Counted from the first letter of the stretch, positions 1 to 9,317 are shown. The stretch: DNA of 64,000 nt from Pricia mediterranea (GCF_032248455.1 NZ_JAVTTP010000001.1:2044501-2108500); one strand, 5' to 3'. The notes: generated from the sequence alone by a model not told the origin. Made by a program: numbers and translations.

Positions 1-1
1 A

Positions 2-1135
2 TTTGAGATCGATTCCATTTCCAATTGTCTGGATTACCATATATTAAAGCGATTGGAGGCGAGCCCTGATAAACGCTACGTCGAGGAAAAGACCGTGGCA
101 GGGGACAATTACCGCGCATCGTACACGTATATAAAGGACAGCAAACTAAAACCGATCGGGATTTTAAACCTGCCCTATTACGAAGACGACTCCTTTAACA
201 ACATGGAGCTCAGAGAGTTTTTGATGCGTCTCGGAGCCGTTTATTTCTTGATGTTGCTAATCGCTATTGGTCTGGCCTATTTTATCTCGACCTATATTAC
301 CCGCTCGTTACAGACCATCTCCGAAAGGCTCGACAAAACCGACCTGACCAAGAGCAATCAAAAGATAGTGATTGAAAATCCCAGTGAAGAAATCAAAAAA
401 CTGGTGGATTCGTACAATGCGATGATCGATGAGCTCGAACACAGTGCGGCCAAGCTCGCCCGCAGCGAGCGCGAGCAAGCTTGGCGCGAAATGGCCAAGC
501 AGGTAGCCCATGAAATCAAGAACCCCCTGACCCCGATGCGGTTGAGCGTGCAGAGCTTCGAAAATAAATTCGATCCCAAAGACCCCGACATTAAAAAAAA
601 GGTGGCCGAGTATTCCAAGACCCTGATCCAACAGATCGATACCATGAGCAGTATTGCTTCGGCTTTTTCCAGTTTTGCCGAAATGCCCGCTCAACAGAAC
701 GAAACCCTAAATGTGGTACATATCGTCAAACTGGCATTGGATATCTTTAACGAAGAATATATTCATTTTATCAGCGAGGAAGAAGAACTGATTGCCAAAC
801 TCGACCGCACCCAGCTGATCCGGGTGGTTACCAACCTGGTCAAAAACGCCATTCAAGCCGTGCCCGAAGTAGATGCACCCCGGATTTTAGTCTCTGTGGT
901 CGCCGATGGCGATTTTATCAAAATAGGTGTAGCGGATAACGGAATCGGCATTGAGGACAACTACACCGAAAAAGTTTTCGAACCCAAATTCACCACCAAA
1001 TCCAGCGGGATGGGCCTGGGTCTCGGAATGGTCAAAACTATCGTGGAAACCTATAAAGGCAGTATCGATTTCACCTCGAAGCCGGGAAAAGGAACGGTCT
1101 TTACAGTGCGGTTTCCCAGGGAAAACAGTGAATGA
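2..1135 (+). CDS. NtrY-like sensor histidine kinase, 3' part (5' end outside window)
   Basis: Membrane sensor histidine kinase. The frame is open to the window edge, so the N-terminal sensor part is missing; the TTG at 53 is not a real start. Numbering from 53, there is a membrane segment at about 59-81, a HAMP-like linker at about 82-137, an H box with His153 (VAHEIKNPLTP, the NtrY-like form), an N box at Asn265, a G1 box DNGIG at 295-299 and a G2 box GLGLG at 321-325. All ATP-binding boxes are intact, so the kinase core should be active. No response regulator lies next to it within the window. The signal sensed cannot be told from this part. Family call is firm, specific role unknown. Confidence 0.93.
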   Translation, partial: FEIDSISNCLDYHILKRLEASPDKRYVEEKTVAGDNYRASYTYIKDSKLKPIGILNLPYYEDDSFNNMELREFLMRLGAVYFLMLLIAIGLAYFISTYITRSLQTISERLDKTDLTKSNQKIVIENPSEEIKKLVDSYNAMIDELEHSAAKLARSEREQAWREMAKQVAHEIKNPLTPMRLSVQSFENKFDPKDPDIKKKVAEYSKTLIQQIDTMSSIASAFSSFAEMPAQQNETLNVVHIVKLALDIFNEEYIHFISEEEELIAKLDRTQLIRVVTNLVKNAIQAVPEVDAPRILVSVVADGDFIKIGVADNGIGIEDNYTEKVFEPKFTTKSSGMGLGLGMVKTIVETYKGSIDFTSKPGKGTVFTVRFPRENSE

Positions 1136-1564
1136 CGCATGCTGCGGTTTGTTGAGCCCTACAACCAGTGCCTTATGGGTTTATCTAATATTTTGTGATT
1201 CTCCTATTTTGATCTAAGTTTACCGTGGATACCTTGAGAACACTAACTCAATTCAGTCTTAAAATATAAAATGCTTGTCCGTTTTAAAACCTAAACCTGA
1301 CGCAGACTCTAAGATAGGGGACTAAAAAATCTCGAAAAATCGACCTATTTTGTGTGAAAATCAACGGTCTTATGTCCTAGGTCCAACAGTCTCATCTATC
1401 AACACGATGATTACCGGTCAATTATTTTTTACATAAACTTACTAACCAATAAACCCATAAACTGGCCAATTATTAGTCAAAGTTCGAAATCCCGCGACTC
1501 GGGCCGGGTAAGGGACTTACGTCTTTTAAGATGTTTTAAGCGGACAGGTATTAAACAAAAAAAC
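1136..1564. other. Gene-free stretch with dispersed repeat copy A
   Basis: These 429 bases lie between the kinase and the enoyl-CoA hydratase. The middle holds copy A of the dispersed repeat. The rest is AT-rich and I see no convincing coding frame, terminator hairpin or TAnnTTTG box close to the next start. Confidence 0.6.
1270..1403 (+). repeat. Dispersed degenerate repeat, copy A
   Basis: Shares blocks in the same order with 11797-11945 and 16988-17150. First comes a CTTGTCC-TTTT-AAACCTAAA block, then a GACTAAA-TTTTGAAAA-like block followed by CC-ATTTT, then a tail of GTCYTA-like units of 7-8 bp (GGTCTTAT, GTCCTAG, GTCCAAC). Divergence between copies is high, so the edges are approximate. 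Confidence 0.6.
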
Positions 1565-2344
1565 ATGAAATACAACAATCTTCTTGTCGAAACAAAGAAT
1601 CCAATCGGTATAATCACCGTGAGTCGCCCCAGTAAGCTCAATGCCTTAAACCGGGAGACCATCGCGGAACTGCACAATGCTTTTAAGGCGCTCGAGTCGG
1701 ACCGGGAGATCAAGGTCATCATCTTGACCGGTAGCGGGGAAAAGGCCTTCGTGGCGGGCGCGGATATTTCAGAATTTGCCGACTTCTCGGAAGAGGAAGG
1801 CGTCCGACTGGCCGCCGAGGGACAAAAAAAGTTGTTCGATTTTGTAGAAAACTTGTCCAAACCGGTGGTCGCCGCAGTGAACGGCTTCGCTTTGGGCGGG
1901 GGACTCGAACTGGCCATGGCCTGCCATTTTCGCGTGGCCAGTGACAATGCCCGAATGGGACTTCCGGAGGTGTCGCTAGGCCTGATTCCCGGATACGGCG
2001 GAACCCAGCGCCTACCTCAGCTTATCGGAAAGGGAAGGGCGATGGAAATGATTTTGACCGCCGGCATGATCGATGCGAAAAAAGCCCTAACCTACGGTTT
2101 AGTGAACCACGTGGTCTCTCCCGAAAGTCTGCTTTCCTTTTGCGAGGATTTGGCCGGCAACATATCGAAAAACTCCCCAGTGGCGATAGACCATGCAATA
2201 AAATCAATAAATATTGGTTTTAAGAATACCGAAGGCTACGCTGCTGAAATCGAAGCATTTGGTACATGTTTCGGAACCGCCGATTTTAAAGAAGGTACTA
2301 CGGCGTTCTTGAACAAGCGCAAAGCCGATTTCCCGGGGGAATAA
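1565..2344 (+). CDS. Enoyl-CoA hydratase/isomerase family protein (crotonase fold)
   Basis: Cytosolic crotonase-superfamily enzyme of 259 residues, the usual length for short-chain enoyl-CoA hydratase. It adds water to trans-2-enoyl-CoA in fatty-acid or amino-acid breakdown. Both catalytic acids of true hydratases are present: Glu115 in GGGLELA and Glu135 in LPEVSLGLIPG. The oxyanion-hole segments AGADI and FALGGG are also intact. It stands alone on the plus strand with no other beta-oxidation gene beside it, so the substrate is open. ATG 1565 follows an A-rich stretch and is the natural start. Confidence 0.92.
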   Translation: MKYNNLLVETKNPIGIITVSRPSKLNALNRETIAELHNAFKALESDREIKVIILTGSGEKAFVAGADISEFADFSEEEGVRLAAEGQKKLFDFVENLSKPVVAAVNGFALGGGLELAMACHFRVASDNARMGLPEVSLGLIPGYGGTQRLPQLIGKGRAMEMILTAGMIDAKKALTYGLVNHVVSPESLLSFCEDLAGNISKNSPVAIDHAIKSINIGFKNTEGYAAEIEAFGTCFGTADFKEGTTAFLNKRKADFPGE

Positions 2345-2469
2345 ACAGATCTCGCCAACGTACCGGCTATCCTAAACCGCTTGCGTTTGGCATGCTTTTT
2401 ATGGAACAGACCGCCGGTGACGGCGAACGGGCGTTGGCATTTGATAACCCATCCCAATACAACCTACTT

Positions 2470-4020
2470 ATGAACATTTCACAGGGCATGGCCGCCCTAC
2501 TCTTTTTGACCGCGCTACAGCTTTGCCGAGCACAGGACATCCCCGTATCCTATGAGCTTGGCGAGAATTATTCCGATAGGTACAAGTACTCTACCCTGCT
2601 CACCAGTGACCGTACGTCCGCAGACGAGACCGTATTCGTGCGTACGTACTATAGTGGATATCCTCTTCGTCCCAAGGGTCATTTTATCGAAATCTACGAT
2701 GCGGAAATGAACTTGGCACGGGACTACAATTACAAATATGCCGGGAACCATATGATCGATGGTTTTGTAAAAAACGGACAGCTCTACCTGTTGGAACTGA
2801 CCTATAGTACCAACCAAGAAGCGTATCAATATGTAGTACATCAAAGTCCACTGCACGAGTTTAGGTTTACCGAACGCCTGCTACTTTCCGTTCCCTCGAA
2901 AGAAGTCGCCAATCCGTTGGCCGTGAGCAAGTACAACCGAAGTTTTGGCAACGGCTTCTCGACCGCGGTCCATTTCGACAAGGGCCGGTCGGCTTTTGCC
3001 ATTACGGTCCAGCACCGAGAACGACGGAACGACAAATACCATGTCTATCTCTTCGGAACGGATTTAAAACAGCAGTTTGCCTATGACTTTACGACTGAAA
3101 TTGCCGATAAGAATTATGCCTTCGAGAGTATCGAGGTATCGAAAGACCTAAAGACACTCTACCTGACGGGAAAAGTTTTCTTCAAAAAACGTCGGTTCGA
3201 AGCCAATGAAAGAAGATTCCGATACGAACTTGTCAAAATAGATAATGGAGGGCATCGTACCCAGCAATTCGACGATTCCGGTAGATTTCCTGAATCCTTA
3301 AAGCCCGTGCTTTCGGATCGGGAGCTTAAAATTGTCGGTTTTTATGCAGACCGAAAATCCAAGCGGTACAACGGACTGGCCTATTTTAGGATGGATACCA
3401 ATTCGCTGGACATCACGGACCGAAAGTACAATCCGTTTTCAGATCGGTTTATGATGGATAAGTTCGGCCGTGAAGTCGACACCGAACTCAAGAATCTGGT
3501 TTTCAAGGATGTGCATATTACGGCCGACAACGGAATACTGTTCAGTGCCGAAGAGTATTATATGACCCAAGGAAGGGATATCTCCGGAGGGGGCACCCAG
3601 ATTACCGACCGGTATCATTATAACGACATCGTAATCGCCAAGTTGAATGCGTCCGGGGCAATGGAATGGGCACGGAACATCAATAAGGCCGAGGTGACGC
3701 AAGGCGATGCATCCTACGCATCGTACGCCGCCTATGGCGTCGCCGACCAGATGTACTTCTTTATTAATTCCGGGGAAAACCCACAGACGATGAGCAAAGA
3801 ACGTATCCTATTCAAACAAGGCTACAGCCGCAACCCGAACATGTTTGTCATCAAGGTCGACGGCGAGGGTAACTTATCCCACAAAAAATTGATAGACGAC
3901 AAAGAGATACGCCTGCCTATCATGGTCTCGCGGCCGTTGATCGACACATCCTCCGACAACCTCCTTTTTTATGCAAAGCGCGGTAAGAGAAAACAGCTGG
4001 TGCGGGTCTTGGTCAATTAA
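2470..4020 (+). CDS. Secreted protein of unknown function
   Basis: I do not recognise the family. The open frame begins at 2392, but an ATG at 2470 starts a good signal peptide (hydrophobic core ending in CRAQ), giving a protein of 516 residues; the extra upstream residues are not signal-like. The mature part has many short Tyr/Arg/Asp-rich beta-like segments and a stretch near the middle (DIVIAKLNASGAMEWARNI) that resembles the blades of secreted beta-propeller proteins in Bacteroidota. A propeller fold is inference only. No partner gene is adjacent: the radical SAM gene downstream is 190 bases away. Confidence 0.75.
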   Translation: MNISQGMAALLFLTALQLCRAQDIPVSYELGENYSDRYKYSTLLTSDRTSADETVFVRTYYSGYPLRPKGHFIEIYDAEMNLARDYNYKYAGNHMIDGFVKNGQLYLLELTYSTNQEAYQYVVHQSPLHEFRFTERLLLSVPSKEVANPLAVSKYNRSFGNGFSTAVHFDKGRSAFAITVQHRERRNDKYHVYLFGTDLKQQFAYDFTTEIADKNYAFESIEVSKDLKTLYLTGKVFFKKRRFEANERRFRYELVKIDNGGHRTQQFDDSGRFPESLKPVLSDRELKIVGFYADRKSKRYNGLAYFRMDTNSLDITDRKYNPFSDRFMMDKFGREVDTELKNLVFKDVHITADNGILFSAEEYYMTQGRDISGGGTQITDRYHYNDIVIAKLNASGAMEWARNINKAEVTQGDASYASYAAYGVADQMYFFINSGENPQTMSKERILFKQGYSRNPNMFVIKVDGEGNLSHKKLIDDKEIRLPIMVSRPLIDTSSDNLLFYAKRGKRKQLVRVLVN

Positions 4021-4186
4021 CTGTCGTTTGGCGCCAGCAAAGTAGAATCGGAAATATTTCATTGCCCATATTTCTCCATTGTCCGCCTTAATTCCCAACG
4101 ATTGTGTGGTATGCCGTACTGATTTTTTGAGCTAATGGAAATTCAATCTTCGAAGGCAAGAACTTTTTTTAAATGGAATAATTCCG

Positions 4187-4194
4187 TATTTTTG
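4187..4194 (+). promoter_or_regulatory. -7 promoter box TATTTTTG upstream of radical SAM gene
   Basis: Matches the Bacteroidota TAnnTTTG element and ends 16 bases before the TTG at 4211. It supports that unusual start codon. No clear -33 TTTG partner was seen. Confidence 0.5.
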
Positions 4195-4210
4195 GAAAAA
4201 ATCCATTTTA

Positions 4211-5278
4211 TTGAGTTTGAAGCGCCATTTTAAGGGCCGCGGCGCCCAGCAGAACACTCCAAATCGATTCCTTGAGAACAGCCATGAGATCCGGGACGAT
4301 TTTTTGGAATTTTGCCGTCTCGAAGGAGAGGAAGCGGACAGCAATAGAACCCAATATATCCCTATTTTTCCGAAGACCATCGTCAATACCGTCACGAGTC
4401 CCGATGTGGGAATGGAGTATTCCATGAATCCCTACCAGGGCTGCGAGCACGGCTGTATTTACTGTTACGCGCGTAACACCCACGAATACTGGGGGTACAG
4501 TCCCGGTCTGGATTTCGAAAGGAAGATATTGGTCAAAAAAGCGGCGGCGGACTTGCTACAGGCCAAACTCAGGTCGAAGCGCTGGAAGGCCAAAACCATC
4601 GTACTATCCGGTAACACCGACTGCTACCAACCAGTGGAAAGAAAATTCGGGATTACCCGCGCCTGTCTAGAAGTTTTCCTGAAATACAGACATCCCGTGG
4701 GCATGATTACCAAAAATTCGTTGATCCTAAGGGACCTCGATATCCTAAAAGAGCTGGCAAAGGACCGGCTGGTCGGGGTCAACATATCGGTCACCTCGTT
4801 ATCGGAAGAAACAAGACGTATTCTTGAACCGCGTACAGCCAGCATCAAAAAACGGCTGGAAACCATCCGGATATTATCCGAGAACAATATTCCTGTCAAT
4901 GCGATGTTGGCCCCTATCATTCCGGGCATCAACAGCCATGAGATTATGGACTTGGCAAAGGCCGTTTCCGATAACGGAGCCCGTTCCTTTGCCTTTACCG
5001 TGGTTCGTTTAAATGGGGCGCTCGGCGGTATTTTCACCGATTGGATAAAGAAGACGCTGCCAGATAGGGCCGATAAAGTACTGCATCAGATACAGGAATG
5101 CCACGGCGGCAGTCTCAACGATAGCAGATTCGGGATCCGTAGTCGTGGGGAAGGCCAAATTGCCGCACAAATACATGATCTGGTGCGCTTGGCCAAAAGT
5201 ACTTATTTTAAGGACAAAAAGTTTCCGGTCCTAAACCATGAACAAACGTATAAAGACGGACAGTTAAGGTTGTTCTAA
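4211..5278 (+). CDS. PA0069-family radical SAM protein
   Basis: Radical SAM protein of 355 residues related to spore photoproduct lyase-like proteins. The 4Fe-4S motif CxxxCxxC is at Cys78, Cys82 and Cys85 in a GCEHGCIYCYAR context, as in the PA0069 group, and the N-terminal KGRGAQ-NRF signature is present. The function of the group is not established; repair or RNA/protein modification has been guessed from the fold. The start is a TTG at 4211: no in-frame ATG precedes the conserved KGRGAQ motif and a promoter box sits just upstream. Monocistronic as far as can be seen. Confidence 0.88.
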   Translation: MSLKRHFKGRGAQQNTPNRFLENSHEIRDDFLEFCRLEGEEADSNRTQYIPIFPKTIVNTVTSPDVGMEYSMNPYQGCEHGCIYCYARNTHEYWGYSPGLDFERKILVKKAAADLLQAKLRSKRWKAKTIVLSGNTDCYQPVERKFGITRACLEVFLKYRHPVGMITKNSLILRDLDILKELAKDRLVGVNISVTSLSEETRRILEPRTASIKKRLETIRILSENNIPVNAMLAPIIPGINSHEIMDLAKAVSDNGARSFAFTVVRLNGALGGIFTDWIKKTLPDRADKVLHQIQECHGGSLNDSRFGIRSRGEGQIAAQIHDLVRLAKSTYFKDKKFPVLNHEQTYKDGQLRLF

Positions 5279-5381
5279 AGGATGTGCTGCTATCCCGATG
5301 ACATCGATTGGAGATGTATGGCGCGGGATACCAAGTCCGTTTCCGGCGTTCGGCCAAAAAAAATATGCAATCGATATGATG

Positions 5382-6077
5382 CTACTCTTTTCGGGTATCG
5401 GTAGGTAGGGCCAAGGGGTTCCATTCCTTAAAGAACTGTTGCAGGAAATCCATCATATACCAATGACGATGTTCGGCCAGCTTTTTTCCGGTTTCGGTAT
5501 TCATTTGATCTTTTAGGAGCAGTAGTTTTTCGTAGAAATGATTGATGGTCGGGGCAGTACTGTTCTTATATTCTTCCTTGGTCATTTTCAGGTTGGGGGC
5601 GATTTCAGGGTTGTATATTTCTCGATTCTTAAAACCCCCGTAGTTGAAGGCACGGGCGATACCGATGGCTCCCATGGCGTCTAAACGATCGGCGTCTTGC
5701 ACCACGAAAAGCTCCTTCGACCGCAACTTGCGTCCCCGCTTCTTTTGTAGACTGTTTTTGAACGACATATTCTTGATAATCTTCACAACATGTGTGATGG
5801 TCTTTTTCTTGACCCTCAGTTCCTTCAAAAAGTTTTCCGCCAAGGCGGGCCCGATGGCTTCATCGCCGTTATTGAACTTGGCATCCGCAATATCGTGGAG
5901 CAAGGCGGCCAGGCTCACGGTCAGCACATCTACTTTTTCATCCTTGGCGATAAACAACGTATTCTTGAATACCCGTTGCACGTGGAACCAATCGTGCCCG
6001 CCTTCGGCCCCTGCCAAGGTTTCCTTAACGAAGGCAATGGTCCGCTCCACAATCTCGCTGTCGCTCATTTTAGGCAT
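5382..6077 (-). CDS. HD-domain metal-dependent phosphohydrolase
   Basis: Cytosolic HD-superfamily hydrolase of 231 residues (YedJ-like). Metal ligands expected of the family are visible: His28 (GGHDWFH), the His61-Asp62 doublet in LLHDIAD, and a downstream Asp in QDADRLDAMGA. The likely substrate is a nucleotide or other phosphorylated small molecule, not determined. ATG 6077 lies inside the end of the acyltransferase gene (8-base overlap, minus strand), so the two are co-transcribed and probably translationally coupled. A second ATG at 6068 would also fit. Confidence 0.88.
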   Translation of the reverse strand: MPKMSDSEIVERTIAFVKETLAGAEGGHDWFHVQRVFKNTLFIAKDEKVDVLTVSLAALLHDIADAKFNNGDEAIGPALAENFLKELRVKKKTITHVVKIIKNMSFKNSLQKKRGRKLRSKELFVVQDADRLDAMGAIGIARAFNYGGFKNREIYNPEIAPNLKMTKEEYKNSTAPTINHFYEKLLLLKDQMNTETGKKLAEHRHWYMMDFLQQFFKEWNPLALPTDTRKE

Positions 6078-6840
6078 GGGTCCCGTTTTTTATCGTTGAT
6101 GTTGTTTTAAAAGATGTTACGCAAGAAACTACCGCTTTTTCGGTGGATGCGATGACCTCATCAAGGTTATCCGTGATTTCGATGGGCCGGTGTACTGTAA
6201 AGTTGATATGGTTCCCGATACCCTTGGGAAATTTACCGTAGCGCAGCATCTTCCAAGAGTTATCGATACTTATCGGCACCACGAGGGCCGTCGGCGCGTT
6301 CTTCATCAATATCTTAAGTCCCGTCGCCTTAAACGGTTTAGGATGCCCGGTCCGGCTACGTGTGCCTTCGGGAAATATGACGGCGCTGCGACCGTGCTTT
6401 TCGATATATCGTCCCAATTTTGCAATTTCCACTAGGGCCTGCCGGCTATCCTTGCGGTCTATTAGAACCGAGCCCCCGTGTCTCAGGTTATACGAAACGC
6501 TGGGTATTCCCCGGCCCAATTCGGTCTTACTTACAAATTTGGGATGCCAATTACGCATGAACCAGATTATGGGCGGAATATCGTGCATGCTCTGATGGTT
6601 GGGCACGATGATCAAGGCGCGGTTCACAGGAATACCGTGGGGATTATCAAAAGTGTAAGTGGTGCCTAGGATGTGGGTACACCGCATAAGGCATAGATTC
6701 AGCACCGCGACACTTTTACGATGTGCCTCGTAGCCAAAAAAGTTGTAGCACACCCATTGCACTGGATGAAACACCAACAAGGTAAGACCGAAAGCGATCA
6801 GGTAAAGTAGGGTCAAGGGATATGCCAATAACTTCTGCAT
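6070..6840 (-). CDS. plsC: 1-acyl-sn-glycerol-3-phosphate acyltransferase family protein
   Basis: Membrane-associated lysophospholipid acyltransferase of 256 residues. The catalytic NHX4D box is His82-Asp87 (NHQSMHD) and the phosphate-binding FPEGTRS box is at 156-162. A hydrophobic N-terminal segment (about 5-25) anchors it in the inner membrane. The family makes phosphatidic acid from lysophosphatidic acid, though Bacteroidota carry several paralogues, including aminolipid acyltransferases, so plsC is the nearest name rather than proof. First gene of a two-gene unit with the HD hydrolase. The promoter box leaves only 4 bases before ATG 6840. Confidence 0.85.
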   Translation of the reverse strand: MQKLLAYPLTLLYLIAFGLTLLVFHPVQWVCYNFFGYEAHRKSVAVLNLCLMRCTHILGTTYTFDNPHGIPVNRALIIVPNHQSMHDIPPIIWFMRNWHPKFVSKTELGRGIPSVSYNLRHGGSVLIDRKDSRQALVEIAKLGRYIEKHGRSAVIFPEGTRSRTGHPKPFKATGLKILMKNAPTALVVPISIDNSWKMLRYGKFPKGIGNHINFTVHRPIEITDNLDEVIASTEKAVVSCVTSFKTTSTIKNGTHA

Positions 6841-6844
6841 GCTA

Positions 6845-6852
6845 CAAAAATA
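6845..6852 (-). promoter_or_regulatory. -7 box TATTTTTG 4 nt before plsC ATG (leaderless)
   Basis: On the minus strand the order is TATTTTTG, TAGC, ATG. With normal spacing from box to transcription start, the mRNA would begin at the A of the start codon. Confidence 0.6.
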
Positions 6853-7062
6853 AGGTACTGAAAATGTTTATGGAAGGAAAAAAGGGGGATTAGCCCCTTG
6901 AGACGGCCTTTAACCGATACCAAATTCCGGGGCAATCGGGTCAGCCGCGCCAATACAGGATGCGAAACACCGAATTGCCCGAAGGGATGTTGTCAATAAA
7001 CTAATACGCCAACATATTTGTGGTATAAGGTCTTTTCCTGAGCGGCAAGGAGAATGTAAGGC

Positions 7063-7097
7063 AAAAAAAAAGACCGTCTGCTTGAGAAACGGTCTTT
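7063..7097 (-). terminator. Rho-independent terminator of the bacilliredoxin gene
   Basis: Stem AAAGACCGT (7069-7077) pairs with ACGGTCTTT (7089-7097). Read on the minus strand it is followed by an unbroken T run (7071 to 7063). It lies about 70 bases after the bacilliredoxin stop. Confidence 0.9.
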
Positions 7098-7167
7098 CAA
7101 TATGCCTATTCGCCTCCCCTACATAGGTTTCGACGTAAGTCAGGGGAAAGGTGAAAATGGTTTGAGC

Positions 7168-7578
7168 TTAGCAAAACTCGTTATACGCACCGGTCAGGTT
7201 TTCGGCGATCATTTCTGCCGGCCGGCCCTCGATGTGATGGCGTTCGATCATATGCACCAACTCCCCATCCTTGAACAAGGCGATGCTGGGTGAAGACGGG
7301 GGAAAGGGAACCATCAGGTCCCGTGCCGCTTTGACCGCCTCGACATCGACCCCGGCAAAAACCGTTACGGTATGGTCCGGCCTTTTAGCGTTATGTAGGC
7401 TTAATTTTGCGGCAGGACGTGCATTGGCGGCAGCGCAGCCACAGACCGAATTGACAACGACCAAAGTCGTGCCTGGTTTATTTATCGCATTTTCGACCGC
7501 TGCGGCCGTATATAACTCCTCAAACCCGGCTGAAGCCAAGTCCTCTCTCATAGGTTGTACTAATTCTGCGGGATACAT
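7168..7578 (-). CDS. BrxA/BrxB-family bacilliredoxin (YphP/DUF1094)
   Basis: Thioredoxin-fold disulfide reductase of 136 residues with the family CGC motif at Cys46-Gly47-Cys48 (NSVCGCAAANARPA). In Firmicutes these enzymes remove bacillithiol from S-thiolated proteins; flavobacteria also carry the family, and some make bacillithiol. Cytosolic and single-gene: a promoter box lies 26 bases upstream of ATG 7578 and a strong terminator follows the stop. Family certain; in vivo thiol partner inferred. Confidence 0.92.
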   Translation of the reverse strand: MYPAELVQPMREDLASAGFEELYTAAAVENAINKPGTTLVVVNSVCGCAAANARPAAKLSLHNAKRPDHTVTVFAGVDVEAVKAARDLMVPFPPSSPSIALFKDGELVHMIERHHIEGRPAEMIAENLTGAYNEFC

Positions 7579-7604
7579 AGTTCTGTAATTTTAAATTTGG
7601 AAAG

Positions 7605-7612
7605 CAAAGATA
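7605..7612 (-). promoter_or_regulatory. -7 box TATCTTTG of the bacilliredoxin gene
   Basis: Perfect TAnnTTTG on the minus strand, 26 bases before ATG 7578, giving a short normal leader. Confidence 0.65.
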
Positions 7613-7943
7613 CGGAATTAGTCGTGTTTTACGGGGAGACTTAACGTTTCGTTGCGAAAACGAATGAGAACAGTGTCCTTTTTCTTCCGACAGGGATACC
7701 CCCCCCCTAAAATCGATGAACCTACGAAGCATTCCCTTTGACCCCTTAAGCGAAGTTGTGCACTCGATTCGCGACCGACAGCCTGCCGCAACGGTTTAGT
7801 TGCGCTCCTCGGACAGCGTTTCGAGTAGACCGCAATCGTTGCAGCGCCGATATCATCGGTACTGCCGCCACCGTAGTTCGAGATTATTGGATTACCGGAA
7901 ATGCCCCCTGTTTTTCTCTGCCTTACTTTTACTTCTCTTTCAG
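7613..7943. other. Gene-free stretch between divergent promoters
   Basis: Separates the divergent bacilliredoxin and TerB/DnaJ genes. It contains a run of nine C at 7699-7707. Reading frames here have composition unlike neighbouring genes and no family match, so I call nothing coding. Confidence 0.5.
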
Positions 7944-7951
7944 TACCTTTG
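7944..7951 (+). promoter_or_regulatory. -7 box TACCTTTG of the TerB/DnaJ gene
   Basis: Perfect TAnnTTTG ending 18 bases before ATG 7970. It decides the start: the longer frame opening at 7901 would begin upstream of the promoter box. Confidence 0.7.
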
Positions 7952-7969
7952 CCCAAATTTTGGAACAAC

Positions 7970-8707
7970 ATGATTAAATGGTTCGCGGCCATCGTAGGAT
8001 ATTACTTTTTTCGGTTTCCCGGAGCGATTCTCGGGTTTTTAGTGGGGAGCTTCATCGATAATTTAAGTCGTAAGGGCGGCGGGGCACAGACCATGTTCGA
8101 CGACATGACCAGACAGAGTGTCTCCCCCGCGGATTTCGAATTGAACCTACTTTCGCTCTGTTCGCTTGTCATCAAGGCAGACGGACAGGTAAGTCAGCGT
8201 GAAATGGACTACGTGCGCCAATACTTTCTCAGCACATATGGCAAGGACAAGGCCAACGCCATTTTCAGAACATTTAACGAGGTTGTCAAAAAACGGGAAA
8301 TTTCGGCCCGACGGATCTGTTCTTTCCTCAATCAACGGACCCGCTATGAGGTCCGCCTCCAATTATTACACTTTCTTTTCGGAATCGCACAGGCTGACGG
8401 GGCGGTCAGTAATGCCGAAATCGGGAAAATAAAGGAGATTGCAGGGTACCTACGGGTCGGGGCGCGCGATTTCGAGAGTATTATGGCGATGTTCGTCAAA
8501 TCGGCCGACAATGCTTACAAAATCCTTGAAATCGAAAAAACGGCTTCCGATGAGGAGGTAAAAAAAGCCTATCGCAACATGGCCAAAAAATACCATCCCG
8601 ACCGGGTCAATACCCAAAATGAAGCCATCAAACAAGGTGCAGAAGAAAAATTCAAGGAAGTGCAAAAGGCCTACGAGGAAATTCAAGCTGAACGTGGCAT
8701 CGGATAA
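7970..8707 (+). CDS. DjlA-like membrane-anchored TerB/J-domain co-chaperone
   Basis: Inner-membrane co-chaperone of 245 residues from ATG 7970. A glycine-rich membrane segment lies at about 5-30 ([19 protein letters not shown]). It is followed by a TerB-like helical domain (about 55-175) and a C-terminal J domain with the HPD motif at 209-211. This is the order of DjlA-type proteins, which recruit DnaK to the cytoplasmic face of the membrane. The start is set by the promoter box at 7944-7951. The HupE/UreJ gene follows 22 bases later and may be in the same transcript. Confidence 0.9.
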   Translation: MIKWFAAIVGYYFFRFPGAILGFLVGSFIDNLSRKGGGAQTMFDDMTRQSVSPADFELNLLSLCSLVIKADGQVSQREMDYVRQYFLSTYGKDKANAIFRTFNEVVKKREISARRICSFLNQRTRYEVRLQLLHFLFGIAQADGAVSNAEIGKIKEIAGYLRVGARDFESIMAMFVKSADNAYKILEIEKTASDEEVKKAYRNMAKKYHPDRVNTQNEAIKQGAEEKFKEVQKAYEEIQAERGIG

Positions 8708-8729
8708 GCAAACAATATAAACAAGCCAC

Positions 8730-9317
8730 ATGAATGATTTGCCGTTCTATGTAAAGCTGGGCCTGGAACACGTTCTAGATCTAAGCGCTTACGACCACAT
8801 TCTGTTCCTAACCGCCCTATCCTTGCCATTTACCTTTAAAAGTTGGAAAAAGGTGGTCGTGCTCGCCACGGTCTTTACCATAACCCATTGTATTTCATTG
8901 GCCTTAAGCTCCTATAACCTGATCGTTATGGATGTAGGGCTTATCGAGTTTTCGATACCCGTTACCATCTTGATGACCGCCGTACTAAACCTTTTATACG
9001 TAAAATCGGGCAAAAAAAGCAGCAATATTTGGCTTCATGCGCTCGCCACGGCCTTTTTCGGATTAATTCATGGGTTTGGGTTCAGTAATTATTTCAAAAT
9101 GCTTGTGGCCGAAGTAGAAGATAAGGCACCCCCCTTATTGGGTTTTGCCGCTGGCATTGAAATTTCCCAGATAATCATTGTTCTCTCCGTATTGTTTATC
9201 TCACAGCTCATAACTTCGTTTATTAAAATAAGGCACAATGCTTTTATATCGGTGTTTTCTATCCTGATTATTCTTTTGACCCTACCCATGATGATGGAAA
9301 CATTTCCATTTGTCTAA
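8730..9317 (+). CDS. HupE/UreJ-family membrane protein
   Basis: Integral membrane protein of 195 residues with about six hydrophobic segments, beginning with a conserved GLEHVLDLSAYDHILFL stretch. The HxxD-like histidines (LEHVLD, YDHILF, HCISL, IHGFGFS) are typical of HupE/UreJ proteins, which carry nickel or cobalt in hydrogenase/urease contexts. Neither hydrogenase nor urease genes lie here, so metal transport is family knowledge, not shown locally. Probably co-transcribed with the upstream TerB/J gene. Confidence 0.85.
   Translation: MNDLPFYVKLGLEHVLDLSAYDHILFLTALSLPFTFKSWKKVVVLATVFTITHCISLALSSYNLIVMDVGLIEFSIPVTILMTAVLNLLYVKSGKKSSNIWLHALATAFFGLIHGFGFSNYFKMLVAEVEDKAPPLLGFAAGIEISQIIIVLSVLFISQLITSFIKIRHNAFISVFSILIILLTLPMMMETFPFV

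Larger units (their letters stand above)
6841..7167. other. Gene-free stretch between divergent-to-tail units
   Basis: Holds the plsC promoter box at one end and the bacilliredoxin terminator at the other. Between them is an imperfect inverted repeat (about 6928-6939 with 6970-6981, one bulge). No coding frame is convincing. Confidence 0.5.

Noticed and set aside
7699-7707. Phase-variable C9 tract
   Set aside because: Not inside a supported gene or promoter core; no frame depends on it.
7618-7992. 124-residue minus-strand frame in the bacilliredoxin/DjlA spacer
   Set aside because: Overlaps two divergent promoter boxes and a C9 run; composition unlike genes here.
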